Below, in pieces: positions 1-7,836 of a stretch of 64,000 bases of DNA. The position numbers and the translations under genes were made by a program. This DNA is from Zobellia galactanivorans. GTDB lineage: Bacteria > Bacteroidota > Bacteroidia > Flavobacteriales > Flavobacteriaceae. The notes under the pieces are model-generated. The model did no database searches and had not been told where the DNA came from. It saw only the letters and a program-made list of their open reading frames with translations. The stretch is taken from the NCBI RefSeq assembly GCF_000973105.1, contig NC_015844.1, positions 558,001 to 622,000 of the forward strand. The letters run 5' to 3'. Positions within the stretch are counted from its first letter, which is position 1. Each line of letters opens with the position of its first letter.

Positions 1-1
1 T

Positions 2-640
2 AAAACTTATAACAACCTAATAGTATGTTTAGCCCCAGGAGGCGCTGTATCTGTTTTTATTATGGGGGCAGGTACTAGTATTGAAATAGGGCATTACCAA
101 GCTATAAAAACAGAAGTAGCCATGGGAGATTTTAAGCCTTCTGCAAAAATTAGCCTTGATGAATATGTACAAAACAGAAAAAATGAATTTTCAGATGAGA
201 CCAAAAAAGTCATAGCCCAAGAAGGTATTCCCATAGGTAAATGGACTGAATACAGGCAATCCTTTCTTTGGAAGCCTACTTTTAAGCACAAGGATGACGG
301 AGTTCTTCAAGATTTCTCAAATAAATTTTATAACGGTGAAAGTTATAAAGTGCGTTCGGATAACCCCATTCTAAATGAATATAAGGAGTACCCTCCTTCT
401 AAAAGTTTTTATTTTCATTGGAAAGATAAAAACAATAATCGATACGGCTCTAAAATAAAATTTGATGAAGAAGAAATCTGGAACGCCTTTAAAACGATAT
501 ATAAAAATCCTGAAACAACACAGGCCGAATTAGTTTTGGAAATCGATAAATACAATCGTAGTTTGAAAATCAGCCTAGAGAGTTCCAATGATACCATTGT
601 AATAGAAAAGGCGGAAGTTAAAATGTTCACATCGGATTAA
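2..640 (+). CDS. DUF2931-like protein, 5' end outside window
   Basis: The reading frame is open from base 2, so the start codon probably lies before the window; the first in-window ATG is at 62. The motif 'CLAPGGAVSVFIMG' just upstream of that ATG, followed by 'EIGHYQA' and then 'GIPIGKWTEYRQSFLWKP', matches what I remember of the C-terminal half of DUF2931 proteins of Bacteroidetes. A further 80-residue C-terminal segment ('YGSKIKFDEEEIWNAFK', 'EIDKYN') is shared with the broken gene at 2005-2250. Function is unknown. DUF2931 genes often sit in clusters of small envelope proteins, which fits the following 17 kb. The family call rests on memory, not on a search. Confidence 0.6.
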   Translation, partial: KTYNNLIVCLAPGGAVSVFIMGAGTSIEIGHYQAIKTEVAMGDFKPSAKISLDEYVQNRKNEFSDETKKVIAQEGIPIGKWTEYRQSFLWKPTFKHKDDGVLQDFSNKFYNGESYKVRSDNPILNEYKEYPPSKSFYFHWKDKNNNRYGSKIKFDEEEIWNAFKTIYKNPETTQAELVLEIDKYNRSLKISLESSNDTIVIEKAEVKMFTSD

Positions 641-668
641 GCATAACAGAATATCATAAAACCATTTA

Positions 669-782
669 ATGCCAAAGACCCAAACATCTTACGCATCTTT
701 ATTAGAGCTTAACGGCGAACCCGTTATTCGCACCTATACGGCAGAGATCAAGAATGTGGTGGCCAAGGGCAAAAAGGTGAAC
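669..782 (+). pseudogene. 5' fragment of a gene cut by the IS3-family element
   Basis: An ATG 28 bases after the previous stop opens 38 codons (starting MPKTQTSYASLLELNGEP) that run into the left end of the IS element and stop inside it at 812. The spacing suggests a co-transcribed gene truncated by the insertion. I do not recognise the product. The right flank of the IS carries a DUF2931-type C-terminus (2005-2250); I cannot tell whether the two pieces were once one gene, because no target duplication links them. Confidence 0.45.
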
Positions 783-808
783 TGTAAGCTTCCCATAATT
801 AGAACTGC

Positions 809-1819
809 TTAGTTTTCTAAAACTTCATTAAAGTTATTGTTTTTAATTCTTTTGGGGCTAGCCCCAAAAGAATTAAGTTCCGCGTATTTTACGGGCGGTA
901 TTCTACCTAAGGCATCGTGGGGCCTATGATGGTTATAATCGTTGATCCAGATCTGTGTCCGTTCCCTTACTTGGTCTAGGTTTTCAAAGATATATTTGTT
1001 CAGCACCCCACGTCTGCAGCTTCCGTTGAACCTTTCCACAAAAGCATTTTGGGTCGGCTTGCCCGGTTGGATATATTTGAACTCTATCCCGTGCATCTGG
1101 CTCCAATCATTGGTTATGTGGGCAATGAACTCAGGGCCGTTGTCCATTCTTATCTTCTTCGGCTTCCCTTTCCTATTGATGAGATGGTTGAGCACCCAGA
1201 CAACGCGATTGCTGGTCAAGGAAAAGTCGACTTCTATATGAAGTGCTTCTCGATTAAAATCATCGATGACGTTGAACGACCTGAAGCGTCTCTTGTTTTC
1301 CAGGACATCGGTCACAAAGTCCATACTCCATGTGTGGTTAAGTCCATCAGGCACCTCTAAGGGCTCTTTCACCCTTGCGGGCAAACGTTTCTTTACTTTT
1401 CTTCTCAAAGGAAGTCCAAGGGCCTTGTACACACGGTGGACCCGTTTATGGTTCCATGGCTTCCCTTCATTGCGCAAACGGTCGTAGGCCTTCCAGAAGC
1501 CTTCCTCCGAATGTTCTTTTGCCTTTTGCCGCAAGGCATCCTCTATTTCGGTGTCGTCCTTCGGCAAAGGTTTGTAATAATAGACGCTCTTGCTCATATT
1601 TAGGACACGGCACGCCCTGCTGATACCGTAATGAACAAGTTCTTTGGCGATACTGCGCTTACGGCAAGGCTTCAGAGCTTTTTTTCGATGATCTCCTTCG
1701 CCATTTGATGGTCCAAAGCCAAGTTGGCGTACATCTGCTTGAGCTTTCGGTTCTCTTCTTCCAGTTCCTTTATGCGCCTGAGCTCCTTGCCGCTCATTCC
1801 GGCATACTTCGAATGCCAC
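809..1819 (-). CDS. IS3-family transposase OrfB (DDE integrase)
   Basis: This is the catalytic part of the transposase. It carries the HTH_21-like segment '[17 protein letters not shown]' and an rve core with the three acidic residues visible in 'TWSMDFVTD', 'IRMDNGPEF' and 'NAFVERFNG'. The natural product is most likely an OrfAB fusion made by -1 frameshifting on the A7G run at 1678-1685, so the first roughly 45 residues of this open frame overlap orfA and are probably not made as written. Real OrfB sequence begins near '[19 protein letters not shown]'. The frame is complete to its C-terminus close to the left inverted repeat. Confidence 0.9.
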   Translation of the reverse strand: MAFEVCRNERQGAQAHKGTGRREPKAQADVRQLGFGPSNGEGDHRKKALKPCRKRSIAKELVHYGISRACRVLNMSKSVYYYKPLPKDDTEIEDALRQKAKEHSEEGFWKAYDRLRNEGKPWNHKRVHRVYKALGLPLRRKVKKRLPARVKEPLEVPDGLNHTWSMDFVTDVLENKRRFRSFNVIDDFNREALHIEVDFSLTSNRVVWVLNHLINRKGKPKKIRMDNGPEFIAHITNDWSQMHGIEFKYIQPGKPTQNAFVERFNGSCRRGVLNKYIFENLDQVRERTQIWINDYNHHRPHDALGRIPPVKYAELNSFGASPKRIKNNNFNEVLEN

Positions 1820-1938
1820 TTGTAGAAAGCGGCCGAACTCACACCGTGTTCACGGGTTATATCCGCAACGGTCTTGCCATTATCGAACTCCTTTAAAATC
1901 TTTGCGATCTGCGTGGGTGAAAATCTACTCTTCCTCAT
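1672..1938 (-). CDS. IS3-family transposase OrfA (HTH)
   Basis: An 88-residue protein starting [18 protein letters not shown], with a helix-turn-helix (about residues 5-50, '[19 protein letters not shown]') and a leucine-zipper-like helix ('[17 protein letters not shown]') typical of IS3 OrfA (COG2963). It ends EIIEKKL. The coding strand reads GAA AAA AAG at the end, giving an A AAA AAG slippery heptamer from which a -1 shift leads directly into OrfB. Confidence 0.9.
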   Translation of the reverse strand: MRKSRFSPTQIAKILKEFDNGKTVADITREHGVSSAAFYKWHSKYAGMSGKELRRIKELEEENRKLKQMYANLALDHQMAKEIIEKKL

Positions 1939-2004
1939 AATACTGTTTAAAATTAAGATTATTATTCTACTTTTAAACAGTTCGGTTTTAAGGGAAGCTT
2001 ACAG

Positions 2005-2250
2005 GGGGGCCCGAAATATATAAAACCGACTTGGTATGCAGGGGACACGGCTTATGGCGCCACTATAGAACTGGACGAAACGGAAACCTTTGAGGCCTTC
2101 CAACATATTTTCGAGCAAGAGAACAAGGTCCAGGCCCAGTTTATAGTGGAAGTCGATAAATACAACTCCGAAATCAAGGTTTACCTGAAAAACGATACCC
2201 GGACCATAGAGCTTGTCAAGGCCCGAAAAAATATATATCTACAACGGTAA
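2005..2250 (+). pseudogene. C-terminal fragment of a second DUF2931-type gene
   Basis: Immediately right of the IS element an open frame without a start encodes about 81 residues. It includes 'YGATIELDETETFEAFQ' and 'FIVEVDKYNSEIKVYLKN'. This aligns by eye with the C-terminus of the first gene ('YGSKIKFDEEEIWNAFK', 'ELVLEIDKYNRSLKISLES') and ends at TAA 2248-2250. The N-terminal part is missing, so this is a relic left by the insertion or by a deletion next to it. Confidence 0.7.
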
Positions 2251-2264
2251 TAAAATAGTCTAAA

Positions 2265-2381
2265 ATGAGTCAAATAGGATTATCATCACAAAGTGTAGGT
2301 GCGGAAGAAGTTAAAAATGTTTTAAATGGCATAGTGGTCCAAACCGCACCGGCATCTAAAAATGGAAGGAGGTCAAATTAA
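2265..2381 (+). other. Possible small ORF in a debris stretch (2251-2527)
   Basis: ATG at 2265 opens 38 codons (MSQIGLSSQSVGAEEVKNVL...). I recognise no family and see no clear ribosome binding site. Its end overlaps the transposase scar at 2368-2421, so it is either a short relic or chance. The remainder of 2251-2527 shows no supported gene. Confidence 0.2.
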
Positions 2382-2421
2382 CCTAGATTTGTATAAAAGC
2401 AACCCTGTTAATTGGGGATGA
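2368..2421 (+). pseudogene. Scar of an IS3-type transposase C-terminus
   Basis: The frame reads GGQINLDLYKSNPVNWG and then TGA. The same tail occurs as 'AQINRDLY' at the end of the recognisable IS3 OrfB remnant at 33515-33792, and as 'LYKSRPVNWE' at 7750-7779. I read all three as remains of one transposase type that has otherwise been lost. Confidence 0.45.
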
Positions 2422-2527
2422 ACATGTAAACAGAAACCATAGGAAGTTTGAACATTACCAATATAAACCACACCTACCATAGTAATTTGCGAATAAATAA
2501 GTTGGACAACCTAAAACCAGGGATTGC

Positions 2528-3520
2528 ATGGAAAAAGTAACTTTTTTAAAATCTAAGTGGAAAAGAATTAAAGAATTCCTGAAAGGTCACTTGGATTTAG
2601 AAATTTCTGTAAAACCTTCAGCTGTTAAAAGTAAATTAATAAATAATAAAATCTTTAAAAAAGCTGATGATTGCACTGTTATTATTATTAGTGATGCACA
2701 ATCCTCTCCCCAAGGTTTAATTATAGTTCCCTTTCTAATATTATTATTTCTATTTTTCTTAGGACCAGATGATATGTTTTCAAGTTTAGGAAGTCTATTT
2801 ATCACTTTGGGATTATTTTCACTATTAATTCTTGGAATAATATATTATTTCACCATTCCCAGCAAAGATATTATTCTTAAGAGATATCAAGGTACATTAA
2901 GTGTACCTGGATTCATGTGGAAAAAGGGATTTACAATAGAATTTAGTAAAGGTAGATTTGGGTGGGTTGGGACTGGAGGGTCCTCTGGCAATTTAGACAT
3001 GGTATTAGCCGTAAAACATCCTGACTATCTTCTTAAAGGAGCTAAATTATATGGTCATATTACTAAATTTGATGAATTATTATCATTCTACGTATGGTAT
3101 ATGGACAGAAACCGTCCCCTACCACCGGGGGATGCCTTTGACCCCTATAGGGAAAGGGACTTTTTAAGGCGGAAGGCCGAAGGCTTCCCCCCTCCCCTGT
3201 ACAAAAGCTATGTCCCTACCCCAGAAGCCACCCCTGAACAACAAAAAGAACGGGAGCAATACTGGACAGATGAGCAGTATACCGAAAAATTCGAAAGAGA
3301 AGAAGGATCAACATGGTATGACCCACAAATTCATAACGACTGGGAAGAAACCACCTATTTGAAACCAGAAACAAAAACCCCTGTAGCCAACCGATATGTA
3401 AAATTCATTTTCAATGACGGGCGCATTATATATTCCCAAACAAATGAAGATGGAAGTCTGTATGAACCTCCAGAAAGTGAAGACTTTGAAATGTTGTTTG
3501 TCTCGATCAAAAAACCATAG
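2528..3520 (+). CDS. Two-TM protein of the RPLPPGDAFD array, copy A (330 aa)
   Basis: Function unknown. After a charged N-terminus, two hydrophobic segments lie at about residues 65-80 and 88-110, followed by a conserved module: 'VWYMDRNRPLPPGDAFDPYR' then 'RRKAEGFPPPLYKSY'. This module recurs in the two following genes, so the four loci are paralogs; this copy is the most divergent and longest. It ends at TAG 3518-3520, yet the same frame stays open for 90 more codons to 3793, so the protein may be the shortened form of a roughly 420-residue ancestor. The topology predicts an inner-membrane protein with a large soluble C-terminal part. Confidence 0.8.
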   Translation: MEKVTFLKSKWKRIKEFLKGHLDLEISVKPSAVKSKLINNKIFKKADDCTVIIISDAQSSPQGLIIVPFLILLFLFFLGPDDMFSSLGSLFITLGLFSLLILGIIYYFTIPSKDIILKRYQGTLSVPGFMWKKGFTIEFSKGRFGWVGTGGSSGNLDMVLAVKHPDYLLKGAKLYGHITKFDELLSFYVWYMDRNRPLPPGDAFDPYRERDFLRRKAEGFPPPLYKSYVPTPEATPEQQKEREQYWTDEQYTEKFEREEGSTWYDPQIHNDWEETTYLKPETKTPVANRYVKFIFNDGRIIYSQTNEDGSLYEPPESEDFEMLFVSIKKP

Positions 3521-3793
3521 TATTTTGATAAACAGCAAGGTTTTATAAAATCCAATATCCCAGATTTACAAAAGCCACTTATTATTAAAAAATCCAAGGT
3601 TCTTTTTGCACTTCGCCTAAAAATAGATCCGGAGGCCGAGCTCTACTTCCCCTATAAGTTGAAAGGTGAGGAACGCTATATGGGCGCAAGAATAAAGTTG
3701 ACCAATACGGAGATAATGCTAGAGAATTCTGATCAAGAAGAAAATCTTAAAAATTTACCTTTAAACGAACTTTTAAATCATGATACATGGTAA
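3521..3793 (+). pseudogene. In-frame continuation of copy A beyond an amber stop
   Basis: From 3521 the frame of the 330-residue gene continues without another stop for 90 codons (…FALRLKIDPEAELYFPYK… GARIKLTNTEIMLEN…) to TAA 3791-3793. It overlaps the ATG of the next gene (3787) by 7 bases as ATGGTAA. The sensible composition and the overlap with the next start suggest it was once translated. A nonsense mutation, or programmed readthrough of UAG, would explain it; sequencing error is a third option. Confidence 0.5.
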
Positions 3794-4662
3794 AAGTAAA
3801 AGACTACTTCAATAAAAAACTTACCCACACTTCCTACATAAAGAAAAGAAAGAAAAATGCTTTTTGGGCGGGGTATCTACCTTTTGAAATTTCTGAAACC
3901 CCAATGTCAAAGACTTTAGAGTCGGTTGGTAAAGACTCAAAAAAAAAATATAGAGTAGCAAATCATGAAGTTTTAGTAAGTGAAGAACCAAAATTTCTTG
4001 TGCCCTTGATTTTTTCTATAATTGCCTTATTTTTTCTTTTTAGATCAATTGCTGTCTTGATTACGACAAATAATTGGGATATGACTGAGATATTTCTTTT
4101 TGCTCTTAGTGTTTTACTACTTATTTCTTGTATCGTTTATTATTATACAGTACCAGATAAGGAAATGATTTTAAATCGTAGAGATGGTCTGGTCTCTTTT
4201 CCAGCTTTTACCTACGGCAAGCCTTTTACCATGGCCGTAGAAAAATTACGAATAGGTTATACTTCCGGGGCCAGTGGTTCACCGGGACCGGCAAGGTTGA
4301 TTATCATAAGACCTACTAAAAAACAATTTGGATATATGACAAATTTAGGGGGTAGTTATTTGCAAGAACTTTCCTTTTTAATATGGTATATGGACAAAAA
4401 CAGACCATTGCCACCTGGTGACGCTTTTGATGAGTACCGTAAAGCGGATTATAAACGCAGAAAGGAAGAAGGTTTTCCCCCTCCTATTTTCAGAAGCTTT
4501 ATACCTACACGCGAGTATAAACACAAGTGGCAAAAAGAACGGGACAAACATTGGAAAGACATCATCGAAACCGACGAAAAAGGAAACCGAGTACACCGCA
4601 TATGGCAATCCGCAGAAAATGTAGAACGCCATGGTGAATGGAAACCCGTGGTACCACAATAA
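3787..4662 (+). CDS. Two-TM protein of the RPLPPGDAFD array, copy B (291 aa)
   Basis: Function unknown. Features: basic N-terminus ('KKRKKNAFWAGYLPFEI'), two TM helices at about residues 75-92 and 103-120, a beta-rich stretch ('GASGSPGPARLIIIRP'), then the conserved 'IWYMDKNRPLPPGDAFDEYR' and 'RRKEEGFPPPIFRSF' module and a charged tail ending WKPVVPQ. Its start overlaps the end of the readthrough frame of copy A. The next copy starts exactly 884 bp downstream. The last 300 bp are nearly identical to copy C while the N-terminal and TM halves differ, a mosaic expected from duplication with gene conversion. Confidence 0.85.
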   Translation: MVKVKDYFNKKLTHTSYIKKRKKNAFWAGYLPFEISETPMSKTLESVGKDSKKKYRVANHEVLVSEEPKFLVPLIFSIIALFFLFRSIAVLITTNNWDMTEIFLFALSVLLLISCIVYYYTVPDKEMILNRRDGLVSFPAFTYGKPFTMAVEKLRIGYTSGASGSPGPARLIIIRPTKKQFGYMTNLGGSYLQELSFLIWYMDKNRPLPPGDAFDEYRKADYKRRKEEGFPPPIFRSFIPTREYKHKWQKERDKHWKDIIETDEKGNRVHRIWQSAENVERHGEWKPVVPQ

Positions 4663-5711
4663 ATTAAAAAATGGAAGAATTAAAATCTAGCTTTGATAGA
4701 AAAATAACCCACAAAACCTACCCTACTCAAAGAAAAAAAAATGCTTTTTTAGCAGGTTATTTGCCTTTTGAAATCATGGAGACTCCTTTAGATTTCAGAA
4801 AAGAATACACTGGTTCTAAATCAAAACACAATTACATATTATGTAATAATACTTTTCTTGTAAGGAAGGAATCTAAATATTTAGGACCCATTATTTTTGG
4901 AGCAATATCCATTTTTTTAATGATTAGTTCTTTATTAATATGGTATAAAGAACATTTTTGGGACACTTCAGAATTGATAATGTTTATTATCTCTTCATTA
5001 GTATTATTTAGTGTTATTATTTATATGATAACAATTCCACAAAAACTTCTTATTCTGAACAGGAAAAGTTCAGTAATCACTTTTTCTGGAGTTCTATGGG
5101 CTAAAGCTATAACCATGCCTTTGCAAAATATTAGATTAATATATGCGGGTGGAGCTGCAGGGTCTCCCTCTCCTGATCGTTTAAATGCTATTCGTCCAAA
5201 TAAAGTAGGTACTTTTTATACTTTCCATTTTGGTGGTAATTACTTTCAAGAACTTTCCTTTTTAATATGGTATATGGACAAAAACAGACCACTGCCACCT
5301 GGCAATGCTTTTGATGCATACCGTAAAGCAGATTATAAACGCAGAAAGGAAGAAGGTTTCCCCCCTCCTATTTTCAGAAGCTTTATACCTACACGCGAGT
5401 ATAAACACAAGTGGCAAAAAGAACGGGACAAACATTGGAAAGACATCATCGAAACCGATCAAAAAGGAAACCGAGTACACCGCATATGGCAATCCGCAGA
5501 AAATGTAGAACGCCATGGCGAATGGAAACCTGTGGTACCACAATAAATTAAAAAATGGAAGAATTAAAATCTAGCTTTGATAGAAAAATAACCCACAAAA
5601 CCTACCCTACTCAAAGAAAAAAAAATGCTTTTTTAGCAGGTTATTTGCCTTTTGAAATCATGGAGACTCCTTTAGATTTCAGAAAAGAATACACTGGCAC
5701 TAAATCAAAAC
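4363..5711 (+). repeat. Two near-identical ~465-bp direct repeats, 884 bp apart
   Basis: Bases 4363-4827 and 5247-5711 match with roughly a dozen differences. Each block spans the 3' third of one array gene, the intergenic TAAATTAAAAA, and the first 50 codons of the next gene. The DNA between the blocks, coding the membrane segments, is not conserved. The right block ends where the RAYT/REP unit begins. Confidence 0.9.
4671..5546 (+). CDS. Two-TM protein of the RPLPPGDAFD array, copy C (291 aa)
   Basis: Same length and layout as copy B, with TM segments at about residues 75-95 and 103-122. From 'QELSFLIWYMDKNRPLPPG' to the end only about three residues differ from copy B (D/N and E/A near 'AFD', E/Q in 'ETDQKG'). 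The first 50 residues are identical to copy D except near the junction. The upstream gap is 8 bases, so the array is probably one transcript. Function unknown; a membrane-anchored immunity or signalling role is only a guess from the array form. Confidence 0.85.
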   Translation: MEELKSSFDRKITHKTYPTQRKKNAFLAGYLPFEIMETPLDFRKEYTGSKSKHNYILCNNTFLVRKESKYLGPIIFGAISIFLMISSLLIWYKEHFWDTSELIMFIISSLVLFSVIIYMITIPQKLLILNRKSSVITFSGVLWAKAITMPLQNIRLIYAGGAAGSPSPDRLNAIRPNKVGTFYTFHFGGNYFQELSFLIWYMDKNRPLPPGNAFDAYRKADYKRRKEEGFPPPIFRSFIPTREYKHKWQKERDKHWKDIIETDQKGNRVHRIWQSAENVERHGEWKPVVPQ

Positions 5712-5752
5712 CCCCGCTAGCGCTCGTTTGCAACGAGTGCCCTACAGAGTAA
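5555..5752 (+). pseudogene. Array copy D, truncated by the RAYT/REP unit
   Basis: The first 150 bases repeat copy C almost exactly (MEELKSSFDRKITHKTYPTQ...). After 'TKSK' at about 5710 the homology stops abruptly in the palindromic end of the RAYT unit, and the frame closes within it at 5752. About 240 residues, including both TM segments and the conserved proline motif, are lost. Confidence 0.85.
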
Positions 5753-5783
5753 GCCGTATGCTATACAAATAACGCTAAACAAT

Positions 5784-5813
5784 AAAACCTACCTATATTT
5801 CCAGATAGGTTTT
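5784..5813 (+). terminator. Hairpin inside the RAYT unit
   Basis: AACCTA and TAGGTT arms separated by 14 bases, with TTTTCGTATTTTT after them. It sits between the left REP palindrome and the transposase start. A similar arrangement (REP, then hairpin with T-run) occurs at 13051-13149. It could act as a terminator or as part of the REP unit. Confidence 0.4.
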
Positions 5814-5827
5814 CGTATTTTTAAACA

Positions 5828-6006
5828 ATGAGCAGAAAATACAAATTTCATAATCCAACAACTGCATATTTTGTTTCTTTTGCTACTGTATATTAGAAAG
5901 TATTATTACTGATTTTGTTAGTAATTCAATAGGTTGGAAATATAGTAGCGCTAAAAACTTTGCAGAGGATCATACTATATTAACAATTGACGATATTGGT
6001 TTCTAG
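5828..6006 (+). pseudogene. REP-associated tyrosine transposase (RAYT) with internal deletion
   Basis: The N-terminus MSRKYKFHNPTTAYFVSFAT is typical of Bacteroidetes RAYTs (IS200-like Y1 transposases). After a stop at 5894-5896, a second frame gives 'FVSNSIGWKYSSAKNFAED' and ends 'LTIDDIGF', the usual RAYT C-terminus. The roughly 130 central residues, with the HUH motif and catalytic Tyr, are gone. The unit is therefore dead unless supplied in trans. Confidence 0.7.
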
Positions 6007-6056
6007 AATAAAAAATAACTGGGACGGCACTCGTTGCAAACGAGCGCCAGCGGGGG

Positions 6057-6508
6057 GGACCAGTGATTTCAAGTTTAGAGACACCTTCCATAAACAGAAA
6101 GATTTCACCCGGTTTAAATCCATCATTTACCTAACCATCCCCTACCGGGACAGGGAATATGAATTCTCAACGACCCTCCCTATAGACCAAACCACCCTGA
6201 GGATGAGATTATATCTGCAAAAAAAACTACGCGCATATATACAATGGTGCTACGACGATGATGATAGCCCCAACGAAATCCAGTTTCTATTAGATTTCAG
6301 GTTTATGAACGAGGACGAAGTCACTTTGGTCCCGACCGATTATTACAGAGTAGATTGATTCTTGACCGGAAAGGCCATCGAGGGCGTTCAAAAAGTAGTC
6401 GACGGGATAATTTTATCGACCTTTGGTGCGGTAAAAATAAATTATTATATAGGTTTGATAGTAGGTACCGGGCTATCGGGACCCGAAATAGAACTGTTCA
6501 AATTCTGA
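6057..6508 (+). pseudogene. 5'-truncated, stop-interrupted gene right of the RAYT unit
   Basis: The open frame right of the REP end has no start of its own; the apparent ATG at 5987 lies inside the RAYT relic. It encodes about 100 residues ('YLTIPYRDREYEFSTTLPID', 'IQWCYDDDDSPNEIQFLLDF') to TGA 6356-6358, then stays open in the same frame for 49 codons ('GKAIEGVQKVVDGIILSTFG', ending 'GPEIELFKF') to TGA 6506-6508, three bases before the next ATG. I do not recognise either part. One decayed gene, or two fragments that happen to share a frame, are both possible. Confidence 0.5.
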
Positions 6509-6511
6509 GAA

Positions 6512-7438
6512 ATGAAACATATATTATTATTACTGTTGCTCTGCGCGGTAAATTGCAAGCCACAAGACAAGAAAAAAGCTGATAGCACTATCAAAAAGAC
6601 GGAAAAACAATACTCCATGGACACTAAAGAACTATTTTATGCCATATCCCTACAAATAGATGTTCCTTTTGAACTCTATCTGAACGATATACCACTTGCC
6701 AAGGAATATTCCATGTCAAGAAAAATTATGGGCATCGATATCAACCCCTACCTTTTATCCAATGGTAGCCACTCGTTAAAAGCTAGGTTTCTTGCCCCTA
6801 CTGATGGTTCCGGAGAAACTGTATCCAATAACGATTTAAAAAACAGTTTTCTAAAGCTCGTCTCTTATGAAAAGCAGACAGAACCGGATATGGGCAGGGT
6901 CAAAAACTATAAAGTACTTCAAGAACTGCCCTTGACGATACCAAATATTAAAATCCCAATGATAGAACAAGAATGGAATATTGAGATTACCGACCTACCC
7001 TATGAGCTGGAGGGCTGGAGCAACAGCCAAGACCTTAGATCGATGGACAGGGAGGAACTGGAGAAAGAGGTCTTCGGTTTTTTTGAGGAAATAAAAGATA
7101 AGCTTCATAATGGAGATGTAGAGGGTTACTTGGAAATGAACGAAAACAAAGACGCAGAAATAAGAATCTGCACCTATGACGAAGACAACTTAAACTGGTA
7201 TAGCTCTTCCGAACGAAAAAATGAACTACTAAACGACTGTCAGGGGAACATGTGGCCAATAAACCCGAAGGATTATGTAATGAAAATTTATGCGAATGGC
7301 AAATTGGCCACCATAGAGCGAGTGGAAAAATTTAAGGGTGAATGCCTAATCGCCGAAACGGATACCGATTATTGGTATTATAATTTCTTTATTCATAAGC
7401 CCATCGGCAAGGACGAATTCGAGATTATCAGAAAATAA
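6512..7438 (+). CDS. Lipoprotein with GWxNSxDL motif (308 aa)
   Basis: A lipoprotein signal is clear: MKHILLLLLLCAVNC, cysteine at position 15. The mature part has a beta-rich domain ('FELYLNDIPLAKEYSM' ... 'LSNGSHSLKARFL') and then a helical segment 'LPYELEGWSNSQDLRSMDRE' with 'EVFGFFEEI', and later 'YSSSERKNEL'. The same order of motifs occurs in the gene at 9172, so the two are paralogs. No known domain is recognised. It would sit in the outer membrane or periplasm. Confidence 0.85.
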   Translation: MKHILLLLLLCAVNCKPQDKKKADSTIKKTEKQYSMDTKELFYAISLQIDVPFELYLNDIPLAKEYSMSRKIMGIDINPYLLSNGSHSLKARFLAPTDGSGETVSNNDLKNSFLKLVSYEKQTEPDMGRVKNYKVLQELPLTIPNIKIPMIEQEWNIEITDLPYELEGWSNSQDLRSMDREELEKEVFGFFEEIKDKLHNGDVEGYLEMNENKDAEIRICTYDEDNLNWYSSSERKNELLNDCQGNMWPINPKDYVMKIYANGKLATIERVEKFKGECLIAETDTDYWYYNFFIHKPIGKDEFEIIRK

Positions 7439-7514
7439 CATCAAGGATAAAAAACTGAATTTATTTTGATTTTATTAGAATAAACCTAAGACTATAATAT
7501 ACAGCACCCCATCA

Positions 7515-7557
7515 CAAAAGCTATTTAATTTAAAGTATTAAATAGCTTTTGTTTTTT
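7515..7557 (+). terminator. Intrinsic terminator
   Basis: Perfect 13-bp arms CAAAAGCTATTTA and TAAATAGCTTTTG, an 11-base loop, then TTTTTT. It ends transcription of the lipoprotein gene at 6512-7438. The A/T-rich arms make it potentially bidirectional. Confidence 0.85.
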
Positions 7558-7836
7558 AGGTGTCGGAAAGGTTACGAACAAAGCAAACCCTACAACGCTC
7601 GCTCCCTGAGCATACTAAAAACAGGATGGAACGGTTATAATGGAAACGGGATCGGGAAAAACGGGCACATGCCTACCAAGAGGCGGGCATTATTTTAAGA
7701 CAGTTCCCTGATGTTTAATCAAGAAAGAGACTTGTTACTCGTTTTGGTTCTGTACAAAAGCCGCCCTGTTAATTGGGAAGGAACTCTACAATCGCATTGG
7801 AAAAAAAGATTACTACTTAAATTAAGAAACTCAAAT
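7558..7836. other. Gene-poor stretch with relics
   Basis: No intact gene. A frame near 7648-7713 encodes 'REKRAHAYQEAGIILRQF' without a good start, probably a relic of an unknown gene. Bases 7750-7779 read LYKSRPVNWE, matching the tail of the IS3-type transposase scars at 2368 and 33792. An open frame from 7711 runs into the following lipoprotein gene but is not its natural start. Confidence 0.45.

Larger units (their letters stand above)
783..2003 (-). mobile_element. IS3-family insertion sequence, about 1.22 kb
   Basis: Terminal inverted repeats are visible: TGTAAGCTTCCC at 783-794, and its reverse complement ending at 2003. Beyond the first 12 bases the match continues imperfectly towards AACTG. 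Between them lie orfA and orfB on the minus strand with an A7G frameshift site, the standard IS3 layout. No 3-5 bp target duplication is seen: the left flank reads ...GGTGAAC and the right flank GGGGGGCCC. That suggests a deletion or recombination after insertion. Both orfs look intact, so the element may still be active. An IS407- or IS51-type subgroup is plausible but was not tested. Confidence 0.9.
5711..6056. mobile_element. Fossil REP/RAYT unit
   Basis: The unit is bounded by inverted copies of a palindromic repeat: CCCCCGCTAGCGCTCGTTTG... at 5711-5741, and its reverse complement at 6026-6056, with one mismatch over about 30 bases. Inside are a hairpin at 5784-5813 and the ends of a REP-associated transposase. 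It interrupts array copy D on its left and abuts a different, 5'-truncated frame on its right. Related single palindromes lie at 13051-13077 and 17505-17536. Confidence 0.7.

Noticed and set aside
776-2010. Target-site duplication of the IS3 element
   Set aside because: Flanks GGTGAAC and GGGGGGC share no direct repeat of 3-5 bp.
6355-6582. 75-residue frame overlapping 6356-6508
   Set aside because: Arg/Ser-rich low-quality sequence; the protein-like frame here is the continuation of 6057-6358.
7711-7836. Extended start of the lipoprotein gene at 7837
   Set aside because: The extra 42 residues contain transposase debris and would hide the lipoprotein signal.
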